49,861 bases of DNA from Pseudomonadota bacterium (GTDB lineage: Bacteria; Pseudomonadota; Gammaproteobacteria; Steroidobacterales; Steroidobacteraceae), in contig JAKBBE010000014.1 in the NCBI GenBank assembly GCA_021826035.1, positions 1 through 49,861 on the forward strand, given 5' to 3'. The translations under genes were made by a program, and so were the position numbers. The stretch's first letter is position 1. The number at the start of each line of letters is the position of its first letter. The notes below the pieces were generated by a model. It had not been told where the DNA came from and did not search any database. It saw only the letters and a program-made list of their open reading frames with translations. This document shows, one piece after another, positions 34,675 to 42,101 of the stretch.

Positions 34675-35655
34675 GTGATCAGCTCTCGCATCGGCTTCAT
34701 CGGTCTCGGCAACGTCGGTTCGAGTCTGGCCGGAAACCTGCTGCGCAGCGGGATGGATCTCACGGTGCGCGATCTGAACGAGCGGATCGTCGCGGAATTC
34801 GTCGCCGGCGGCGCCAAGCAGGCCGCCTCGCCGAAGGCGCTGACCGAACGGTCGGACATCATCATCACGTGTCTGCCGTCACCCGCCGCGAGCGCGGCGG
34901 TGATGGAAGCCCAGGACGGAATTCTCGCCGCGCTCGCGCCCGAGAAGATCTGGCTCGAGATGTCTACGACCGATGAGACCGAGGTGCGCCGACTCGCCTC
35001 CCTGGTCGAGGCCAAGGGAGCGCTGGCGATGGATTGCCCAGTATCGGGAGGTTGCCATCGCGCGGCGACCGGCAATATTTCAATCTTCGCCGGTGGCTCG
35101 CGTGCCGCGTTCGAGCGGGTGCTGCCGCTGCTGAAGATCCTCGGAACCCGGATCCTGCATACCGGCCCGCTGGGCTCGGCGTCGGTGCTAAAGGTCATGA
35201 CCAATTATCTGGCCACGGCGCATCTGGTGGCCCTCACCGAGGCGCTGACGACCATGAAGGTCGTCGGCATGGACATGAACACCGTCTATGAGGCGATTCG
35301 GATTTCGTCGGGCAATTCATTCGTCCACGAGACGGAATCTCAGGTGATTCTCAACGGCAGCCGCGACATCAGCTTCACCATGGATCTGGTGATCAAGGAC
35401 GTCGGATTGTTCGATCAGATTGCCCGTGAGCATCGCGTGCCGCTCGAGCTCTCGCCGCTGATCCTTGGAATCTTCAAGGACGGGGCTGATCGCTACGGGC
35501 CGCGCGAGCTGTCGGACAACATCATCCGACGGCTCGAAGAAGCCTGCGCGGTGCAGGTTCTCGGTAGCGGATTTCCGGCAAAAATCGTCGATGAGAGTCC
35601 GAAGGAACCCGGCTATGAGGTCGTGCCGCGGGGCCCCGCGGGCGCGGCCGGCTGA
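34675..35655 (+). CDS. 3-Hydroxyisobutyrate-dehydrogenase-like NAD(P)-dependent oxidoreductase
   Basis: A 326-residue beta-hydroxyacid dehydrogenase. It has the dinucleotide fold IGFIGLGNVGSSLAGNLLRS (residues about 6-25), the substrate motif DCPVSGGCHRAATGNISIFA, and catalytic Lys in the GSASVLKVMTNYL segment that replaces the more usual GxGxxxKxxNN. The C-terminal all-helical domain ends in KDGADRYGPRELSDNIIRRL. It would oxidise a 3-hydroxy acid or reduce a semialdehyde. It is divergent from the ALDH gene, sharing an operator-like repeat, and convergent with a LysR gene 13 bp away. The substrate is unknown; a carbon-skeleton step after removal of amine methyl groups is possible. Confidence 0.85.
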   Translation: MISSRIGFIGLGNVGSSLAGNLLRSGMDLTVRDLNERIVAEFVAGGAKQAASPKALTERSDIIITCLPSPAASAAVMEAQDGILAALAPEKIWLEMSTTDETEVRRLASLVEAKGALAMDCPVSGGCHRAATGNISIFAGGSRAAFERVLPLLKILGTRILHTGPLGSASVLKVMTNYLATAHLVALTEALTTMKVVGMDMNTVYEAIRISSGNSFVHETESQVILNGSRDISFTMDLVIKDVGLFDQIAREHRVPLELSPLILGIFKDGADRYGPRELSDNIIRRLEEACAVQVLGSGFPAKIVDESPKEPGYEVVPRGPAGAAG

Positions 35656-35668
35656 GCTGTCCGGACAG

Positions 35669-36574
35669 TCAGCTCGGTGGCTGCTGTGCGGCGAGGAAAT
35701 CGATGAATGCGGCAACGCGCGGCTGATCGCGCACTTCTCGGCGGCAGATGAGCCCCCAACTTCCAGGACATTGCGCGGTGTGAGAAACCGGACGCACCAG
35801 CCGTCCCGTCTCGAGTTCGGCGTCGACAAAAGGACCGTTGACAAGCGCGACGCCGTGGCCCTCGAGCGCGAATTCAAGTGCGAGCGCCAGCGTGTCGACG
35901 ACAATCTGCGAATTAGGCTTGTACGGTACGCCGGCCGCCTCGAACCACAGGTCCCACTGGCGGCTCTCGGAGTAAATGGTGACCAGCGGCAGCTTGAGCA
36001 GGTCGTGGGGCTCGGCCTGCTCGCCGAGCGTGGCGCGCAGCCTCGGACTGCACACAGGGAACAACCGGTATTCGAAAAGGGGGACCCAATAGTACTCGGG
36101 CTGGGGAGCGCTCTCGCGATACACCAGACCGACATCGGCAAGGGACGCGTCGAACTCCCAGTCCGCAGCGCATGTCGAGAGCAGCATCTTGATGTCAGGA
36201 TGGGCGGCCGAGAACGCCGTGATACGCGGTGCGAGCCAGCGCAGCGATGCGGTGACGTATGTTTGCACGCGCAGTGGGCGCTCACGGCGTGCGCTGCGAA
36301 TCGTTTCCGCACCTTCGATCAGCAGCTCGAGCGCCTTGCGCGCATAGCCGTAGAAGATGCGTCCCTCAGGCGTCGGCGCGATGCTGCGGCCTTCGCGGGT
36401 AAAGAGCGGAATGCCGAAATCCTCCTCGAGCAGCTGGATCTGGTAGCTGATGGCGGGGTGGGTCAGGCACAACTCATCGGCCGCGTCTCGAACGCTCTTG
36501 CGCCGTGCGGTTGCCTCGAATCCCTTCAGCGCGTTCAGCGGCGGTAACTTGCGAAGGTCAATCTTGTCGGACAA
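35669..36574 (-). CDS. LysR-family regulator, GcvA-like
   Basis: A 301-residue LysR regulator of the GcvA/AmpR subgroup. The winged helix region reads LPPLNALKGFEATARRKSV then RDAADELCLTHPAISYQIQL, and the first ligand-domain segment is SLRWLAPRITAFSAAHPDIK. GcvA-type proteins often regulate one-carbon or amino-acid genes, which fits the context. The start is TTG 36574, following GAGGAGG with 4-nt spacing. The much longer open frame upstream has no support. It is divergent from the PuuC-like aldehyde dehydrogenase gene across 366 bp and is its most likely target, although no LysR box is obvious. Confidence 0.87.
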   Translation of the reverse strand: MSDKIDLRKLPPLNALKGFEATARRKSVRDAADELCLTHPAISYQIQLLEEDFGIPLFTREGRSIAPTPEGRIFYGYARKALELLIEGAETIRSARRERPLRVQTYVTASLRWLAPRITAFSAAHPDIKMLLSTCAADWEFDASLADVGLVYRESAPQPEYYWVPLFEYRLFPVCSPRLRATLGEQAEPHDLLKLPLVTIYSESRQWDLWFEAAGVPYKPNSQIVVDTLALALEFALEGHGVALVNGPFVDAELETGRLVRPVSHTAQCPGSWGLICRREVRDQPRVAAFIDFLAAQQPPS

Positions 36575-36940
36575 AGATCCTCCTCGCGGGCAGTGTTGCG
36601 GGGTAAGGGCTGCACCGGTCAGACCGGCGCAGCCACTCACCCGGGCACCTCTTGGCGGGGCCTCTGATTTGCTGGCAAGGTGCGTCCAGCGAAACACAAG
36701 ACCACCGATGACGGGATGGCAGGGGCCGCCCGCGTTGCGCCACACCGCGTCCGTCGCTGGTGCAAGGATGCCGGCGGCGGCGGGAGGCGTCAATCGGCGC
36801 TATTTTACCGGCGTCTACGCCTCGCGCGGATTCCAAACCCAGGCCCGTCCCTGTAAGCTCATGCGGCCGGCCAGGCTTAGATTCGACCCTCGATCGCCCG
36901 CCCCGATCTGCGGCGGCGGTCGACCACGCGGAGAGATCTC
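36575..36940. other. Divergent intergenic region, lysR / ALDH
   Basis: A 366-bp gap with no recognised gene. It must contain promoters for both neighbours. I found no convincing inverted repeat; GGAGAG precedes the ALDH start. Confidence 0.5.
36579..36585 (-). promoter_or_regulatory. Ribosome binding site that decides the GcvA-like start
   Basis: Minus-strand GAGGAGG is 4 nt before TTG 36574, directly before the conserved LysR N-terminus. Confidence 0.6.
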
Positions 36941-38446
36941 ATGACCATTGAGTTGAGCACCAGCGAGTGGCACGCGCGCGCCAAGGCCTTGCGCTACGCG
37001 ACGGGGAATTTCATCGACGGTGAGCACGTCGACGGACTCGCTAAGGGCCGCTTCACGGTGACAAACCCGGCGACGTTGACGCCGCTGTGCGAGGTGGCTG
37101 CCGGCACGGCCGCCGACATCGACCGCGCGGTGGCGTCGGGGCGGCGAGCATTTGCGAGTGGAGTCTGGCGGCGCATGGCGCCGCGCGATCGGCTCGTCGT
37201 GCTGTCGCGTTACGCACAACTCATCGGCAAGAATGCCGAGCGCTTCGCGTTGCTGGACACGCTGTGCATGGGCAAGCCTATCCGCGACATGCTCTCGATC
37301 GATGTGCCCCAGGCGGTCCAGACGTTCACCTACTTCGCCGAGTTGTGCGACAAGATCGAGGGCACAGTCACCGCGACGGCGGCTGAGGCGTTTCACTATA
37401 TTCTGCGCGAACCGTTGGGCGTCGTTGGATGCATCGTGCCCTGGAATTACCCGTTGCTGATGGCAGCGTGGAAAGTCGCTCCTGCGCTGGCCGCCGGGAA
37501 TTCCGTCGTATTGAAACCGGCCGAACAATCGCCTCTTTCGGCGCTAGTCATGGCCGAGCTGTTCGTTGAGGCCGGCGGTCCGCCGGGGGTATTCAACGTC
37601 GTCAACGGAATGGGCGAGGCGGCCGGAGCAGCCCTTGCGCTGCACGGCGACGTCAACAAGATCGCCTTTACCGGGTCGACGGAGATCGGCAAGCTCATGC
37701 TGGTGTACGCCGGTCAGTCGAATATGAAGCGGGTCAGTCTGGAGTGCGGCGGCAAGTCGCCGCAGATCTTCCTCGCGGATCTGGAGGATCTCGATCGCGC
37801 CGTCAATTACGCCGTCAACGGCATTTTCGGCAACATGGGAGAGGTGTGCAACGCCGGCTCGAGGTTGCTCGTTGACAAGCCGATCGCAGCGGCCTTCGTG
37901 GAGCGATTCGTCGAGCTTGGCCGTAATGCGTATCGGCCCGGCGATCCGCTCGATCCGCAGACCAATCTAGGACCGCTCGTGACCGCAAGTCACCGGGCGC
38001 GCGTGGTGTCGTACGTCGAGAAGGGCAGAGCGGAAGGTGCACGGGTTGAGTTTGGTGGGGACGTGCCCGCGCTCGCGGGCAGCTACGTCAATCCGACGTT
38101 GTTCTCTCGCGTGGAGAACCGGATGACGATCGCAAGGGAAGAGATTTTCGGGCCTGTCGCGGCGGCCATCGAAGTCGATGGATTGCAGGATGCGCTGCGC
38201 GTGGCCAATGACTCGGTCTATGGCCTCGCCGCTTCGGTGTGGACACGCGATCTGCGCAGCGCACATGCCGCGGTCCGCGATCTGGAGGCGGGCGTGATCT
38301 GGGTGAATTGCTTTGACCACGGCGATATGACACAGCCGTTCGGCGGCTACAAGCAGTCCGGCCACGGCCGGGACAAGTGTCTCGAGAGCCTGCTGTCCTA
38401 CACGCAGACCAAATCTGCGTGGATCCATCTGGGACCTGGCCAATAG
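36941..38446 (+). CDS. PuuC-like amino-aldehyde dehydrogenase
   Basis: A 501-residue ALDH of the PuuC/aldehyde dehydrogenase family, most like gamma-glutamyl-gamma-aminobutyraldehyde and trimethylaminobutyraldehyde dehydrogenases. It has Asn169 (IVPWNYPLL), Glu268 (SLECGGKSPQ) and Cys303 (NMGEVCNAGS). The opening HARAKALRYATGNFIDGE and ending FGGYKQSGHGRDKCLESLLS, then YTQTKSAWI, match PuuC closely. It should oxidise an amino-aldehyde derived from a polyamine or a quaternary amine. GGAGAG lies shortly before the ATG. It is divergent from the GcvA-like LysR gene and 332 bp upstream of flavoprotein 3. The precise substrate cannot be decided from sequence. Confidence 0.86.
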   Translation: MTIELSTSEWHARAKALRYATGNFIDGEHVDGLAKGRFTVTNPATLTPLCEVAAGTAADIDRAVASGRRAFASGVWRRMAPRDRLVVLSRYAQLIGKNAERFALLDTLCMGKPIRDMLSIDVPQAVQTFTYFAELCDKIEGTVTATAAEAFHYILREPLGVVGCIVPWNYPLLMAAWKVAPALAAGNSVVLKPAEQSPLSALVMAELFVEAGGPPGVFNVVNGMGEAAGAALALHGDVNKIAFTGSTEIGKLMLVYAGQSNMKRVSLECGGKSPQIFLADLEDLDRAVNYAVNGIFGNMGEVCNAGSRLLVDKPIAAAFVERFVELGRNAYRPGDPLDPQTNLGPLVTASHRARVVSYVEKGRAEGARVEFGGDVPALAGSYVNPTLFSRVENRMTIAREEIFGPVAAAIEVDGLQDALRVANDSVYGLAASVWTRDLRSAHAAVRDLEAGVIWVNCFDHGDMTQPFGGYKQSGHGRDKCLESLLSYTQTKSAWIHLGPGQ

Positions 38447-38778
38447 GACGGAGGGCGGCGATCAGTGCGGGTTGCGGGCTTCCCGGCACGGATGCATCCG
38501 GGCGAGGACCTCTAGCTCGGGCGGCCCATGGCGCGTGAGGGTCGCGTCCACGGGTGGCCCGATGTGCCCATGGGTCGGATTCGCCAGACGGACGACCCCG
38601 GGGGGGCTGCGGTCTGCCGGTCAGGCCCCGCAGGGCGTGTCGCGGACGGCGTGGCGCCGGGCGGGGGCGTAATCTGGACACTGACGCATCCGGACAAGCG
38701 GATGGCGAAAATCGACGAGCCGTCACGCAGGGCGGCGGTCATAGTACCCGCAGCGCGTTTTCGGCACGGTATTCCACT
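38447..38778. other. Gap before flavoprotein 3; nothing recognised
   Basis: 332 bp with no gene-like frame apart from the upstream extension of flavoprotein 3. No clear terminator, promoter or ribosome binding site was identified. Confidence 0.5.
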
Positions 38779-41364
38779 ATGACCACTCAGGGTCCAGGCG
38801 AGCGGCGTTTTCCCACAGAAGCGGGTGCGGTGATCATCGGGCAGGGCGGCATCGTTGGCGCCTCGGTGGTGCACCATCTGCTCGAGCTCGGCTGGGACAA
38901 CATCGTAGGTCTCGACAAATCGGCGATTCCCACCGACATCGGTTCCACCTCGCACGCCTCCGATTTCTGCTACATGACCAGCCACGACAAGATGTCGTGT
39001 CTGACCACCCTTTACAGCCGCGAATTCTACGACCGCCTGGGACACTATTGCCGGATCGGCGGCCTGGAAGTGGCGCGGGTCGGTGACGATGAGCGCATGC
39101 AGGAACTGCAGCGCAAGGTGGGCTCCGGCAAGGCATACGGAACGCGCGCGGAGATCATTTCAGCTGCGAAGGCGAAGTCGCTGTTCCCGTTGCTCGAGGA
39201 GCAGGCGATTCAGGGTGCGCTGTGGGATCCGGACGCCGGCCTGGTCGTGCCGCGCTCGCAGCGCGTCGCGGGGGTCCTGCTCGAGCGTGCCGTGGCGACG
39301 GGACGGCTGCAGACGTTCGCGAACACACCGGCGCTCGCGATCGATATTCACGACGGACGCGTCTGCGGTGTCGAGACCCGCAAGGGCTACATCAAGACGC
39401 CAATCGTCATCCTCAGCACCGGCATCTGGGGACCGCTGCTGGCGGGCCGCAGCGGCTCGCCGCTGCCGCTCATGCCGTTCGAGCATCCGCTACTGTTCTT
39501 CGGGCCGTACACCGAGTTCGCCGGCACGGGCAAGGAGATCGGTTATCCGCTGCTGCGTGATCAGGGCAATTCAGCCTATCTGCGCGACACGGGAGACCCG
39601 ACCACCTCGGAGGGCGGTCAGATCGAGTGGGGCTACTACGAGCAGGATAATCCGCGCATGGTGCATCCGCGCGAGATTGCCGAGCCCGGTGAGGCGCGGC
39701 TTTCGCCGTCGATGCGCGATATGGACATCGAGCAGGTGATGCGCGGCTACGAGCGGGCCACTGAGATCGTGCCGCTGCTCGGAGAGCTGGGCTGGGATGC
39801 GAAGCGCTCCTTCAATGGATTGATGTCGATCACGGTCGACGGCATGCCGCTGATCGGAGAGTCTCCGGAGGTCGGCGGGCTGTGGTTCGCCGAGGCGGTC
39901 TGGGTTAAGGATGCTCCGGGGATCGGCAAGGTGTTCGCCGACTGGCTGGTGAAGGGACGCACTGACTGGGATTCCTTTAGCATCGATATCGCCCGCTTCT
40001 ACCCGATGCAGAAGACGCCGGCGTACGTGCTCGGCCGCTGCAGCGAAACTGCCAAGAAGGTCTACAACCCGCCGGTCCATCCGCGTGAGCCCTACCTGAC
40101 CGGGCGTGATCTGCGTCGCGGTCCGTTCTGGCCGCGCGAGAAGGAGCTTGGCGGCTACTTTATGGAAGCGGCAGGATGGGAGCGCGCGCACGGTTACAAG
40201 GCCAACGAGCACCTGCTGGAAAAGTACGCCGCGCAGGTGCCGCAGCGGCGCAATGAGTGGGACGCGCGACATTTCTGGCCCGTCTCCAACGCCGAGCAGC
40301 TTGCGATGAGCGAGAACGTCGGCATGGTCAACCTGTCCCATTTCGCCATCTACGATGTAAACGGCGCCGATGCCGAGGCGCTGCTCGAATACCTCTCGGT
40401 CGCCAAGGTGGGCGGTTCCACGGCGCCGGGGCGGGGCATCTATACCCACTTCCTTGACGAGGTCGGCGGGGTACGTGCGGACCTTACGATCATCCGCCTT
40501 GATGCATCGCAGTATCGCGTGGTGTGCGGCGGCGGCACCGGCCCGCGCGATCTGATGTGGATGAAGCGGATCCGCGCGGCGCGCAAGTTCCGTGCGGACA
40601 TTCACGATCGTACCGACGACATCGTAACGCTCGGTCTGTGGGGACCGAACGCCCGGCGCGCTCTGCAGGCGCTCGCTGATGAGCCCGAGGGCCTCTCCCA
40701 CGAGAACTTCCCCTTCGCCACGGCTCGGCTGATCCGGGTGCGCGGTCTGCCGGTCTGGGCATTCCGCATCTCCTACGTCGGGGAGCAGGGCTGGGAGCTG
40801 TACGTCTCGCCGAGCTACGGTCTGGCGCTGTGGGACATGCTGTACGAGCAGGGTGTCATGCCGGTCGGTATCGAGACCTACGCGAACACGCGACGCATGG
40901 AAAAGAGCCTGCGATTGCAGAACGCGGATTTGCTTACCGAATACAATCTGTACGAGGCCGGGCTGTCGCGCGCGAAGATCAAGCCGGACGACTTCCACGG
41001 CAAAGCGGCCTATATGGCCCAGCGCGAACGGCCGCGCCAGACGGCGTACCTGTGTACCCTGAGCATGGTCGAGAACGTAGACCGTGAGGGTGTGGCGCGC
41101 TATCCGGTCGGCCAGTGGCCCATCCTGGATCCGGAGTCAGGCGAAGTGCTCATCGACGAGCTCGGCCGGCGCTCCATCACCACCAGCATTGCGTATGGAC
41201 CGTCGGTCGGGAAGAACCTCGCCCTCGGCTATCTGCCGGAGCGCTATGCGCAGGAGGGACGGATGCTGGCGATGGAATACTTCGGCGAGCGGTATCGGCT
41301 GCGCGTCGAGGCCGTGGGCCAGCGCGCGCTGTACGATCCGCAGAACGAGCGTCCGAAGTCCTGA
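38779..41364 (+). CDS. Dimethylglycine-dehydrogenase-like flavoprotein 3, divergent type (FAD + GcvT)
   Basis: An 861-residue protein with an FAD DAO-type N-terminal half (VIIGQGGIVGASVVHHLLEL, about 18-37) and a GcvT folate domain in the C-terminal half (RISYVGEQGWELYVSPSYGL). It differs clearly from proteins 1 and 2. The covalent-FAD motif reads GSTSHASDF (His59) instead of TWHAAG, losing the Trp, and the DAO domain contains the unusual FCYMTSHDKMSCLTTLYSRE. Expected role is oxidation of a methylated amine with folate as one-carbon acceptor, but on a different substrate. The start at ATG 38779 lacks a ribosome binding site, and the frame stays open for 75 codons upstream, so the start is uncertain. 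A GC-rich hairpin follows the stop. It is convergent with the sarcosine oxidase operon. Confidence 0.84.
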   Translation: MTTQGPGERRFPTEAGAVIIGQGGIVGASVVHHLLELGWDNIVGLDKSAIPTDIGSTSHASDFCYMTSHDKMSCLTTLYSREFYDRLGHYCRIGGLEVARVGDDERMQELQRKVGSGKAYGTRAEIISAAKAKSLFPLLEEQAIQGALWDPDAGLVVPRSQRVAGVLLERAVATGRLQTFANTPALAIDIHDGRVCGVETRKGYIKTPIVILSTGIWGPLLAGRSGSPLPLMPFEHPLLFFGPYTEFAGTGKEIGYPLLRDQGNSAYLRDTGDPTTSEGGQIEWGYYEQDNPRMVHPREIAEPGEARLSPSMRDMDIEQVMRGYERATEIVPLLGELGWDAKRSFNGLMSITVDGMPLIGESPEVGGLWFAEAVWVKDAPGIGKVFADWLVKGRTDWDSFSIDIARFYPMQKTPAYVLGRCSETAKKVYNPPVHPREPYLTGRDLRRGPFWPREKELGGYFMEAAGWERAHGYKANEHLLEKYAAQVPQRRNEWDARHFWPVSNAEQLAMSENVGMVNLSHFAIYDVNGADAEALLEYLSVAKVGGSTAPGRGIYTHFLDEVGGVRADLTIIRLDASQYRVVCGGGTGPRDLMWMKRIRAARKFRADIHDRTDDIVTLGLWGPNARRALQALADEPEGLSHENFPFATARLIRVRGLPVWAFRISYVGEQGWELYVSPSYGLALWDMLYEQGVMPVGIETYANTRRMEKSLRLQNADLLTEYNLYEAGLSRAKIKPDDFHGKAAYMAQRERPRQTAYLCTLSMVENVDREGVARYPVGQWPILDPESGEVLIDELGRRSITTSIAYGPSVGKNLALGYLPERYAQEGRMLAMEYFGERYRLRVEAVGQRALYDPQNERPKS

Positions 41365-41373
41365 TCCGCAGGC

Positions 41374-41401
41374 ACGGCCGGACCACAGCGCGTCCGGCCG
41401 T
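41374..41401. terminator. GC-rich hairpin between flavoprotein 3 and the sox operon
   Basis: A perfect 10-bp stem (arms 41374-41383 and 41392-41401, 8-nt loop) starts 9 bp after the flavoprotein stop. AATTTTCC follows about 10 bp later on the plus strand. Plausible terminator, possibly bidirectional, although the T-run is not adjacent. Confidence 0.5.
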
Positions 41402-41552
41402 ACCCGCGCGGCAATTTTCCCGTCGTCAATACAGCCGGCATGCCGGTTCGTCTCGATGCCGCCGCTCGCCGGCCGTGCCCCGCGGTGCGGGTTACATGAT
41501 GCGCCTCGCAGGGGGCCGTGGAGACACCGCGCCTCGCGAGGCGGTTGTCCGC

Positions 41553-42101
41553 TTACGCCGCGAGCTCTCCGGAGGCGAGCGCCAGGTACTTCGACACGTA
41601 CGCGGCGAAAGATCGCCAAACCTCGATGCGGAAGCGGTGCTCCTCGGTACGCCACAGCACGATTTCCGCCTTGGCGAACACCGTGCGCGTGCACATGCCG
41701 ATCGGGAAGGCGCTCAGGTGCAGATCGAGTGGACTTGCGCTGTTCAGCAGAACCGTGACACGCTCCCCGGCGACTTCCAGCGCAATCTGGCGGTGGCTAA
41801 CGTCGACCAGGGCGTGAGGCGCCTCGCCCAGCGCAGCTTCAAGGCGCGCCGCGACGTCAGCGTGCGCCTCGGCGGGGGCAATGAGCAGTCGCTCATCGGG
41901 TCCCAGCCACAACGCTGCAGTTGCCTGTTGTGCCGCAGCCCGGCAGGCGCGATCAATGATGGGCAATCCGAGGGCGGCCGTCGCCGCATTCAGGACCGCA
42001 GGCTCGCCGCGCAGCGTCCAGCGCGAAGCCGCAGGCAGTGTCCGAACCAGCGCACTGGGGGCGACGGCGGGGCCCTTGCGGGCCGCGGTGAAATTAGCCA
42101 T
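41553..42101 (-). CDS. soxG: Sarcosine oxidase gamma subunit
   Basis: A 182-residue gamma subunit of heterotetrameric sarcosine oxidase. It has no cofactor motif; family members stabilise the complex, with a GcvT-like fold. Recognisable elements are LNSASPLDLHLSAFPIGMCT and IVLWRTEEHRFRIEVWRSFA. The start ATG at 42101 overlaps the soxA stop by 8 nt (ATGGCTAA), strong evidence of translational coupling. The longer frame upstream lies entirely within soxA and is rejected. Last gene of soxB-soxD-soxA-soxG. Confidence 0.9.
   Translation of the reverse strand: MANFTAARKGPAVAPSALVRTLPAASRWTLRGEPAVLNAATAALGLPIIDRACRAAAQQATAALWLGPDERLLIAPAEAHADVAARLEAALGEAPHALVDVSHRQIALEVAGERVTVLLNSASPLDLHLSAFPIGMCTRTVFAKAEIVLWRTEEHRFRIEVWRSFAAYVSKYLALASGELAA

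Noticed and set aside
35657..35668. Palindrome CTGTCCGGACAG as operator
   Set aside because: It exactly fills the 13-bp gap between two convergent stop codons, so a transcript-end role or chance is more likely than an operator.
39571..40998. Long minus-strand frame (475 codons) opposite flavoprotein 3
   Set aside because: Antisense shadow of a well-recognised FAD+GcvT protein.
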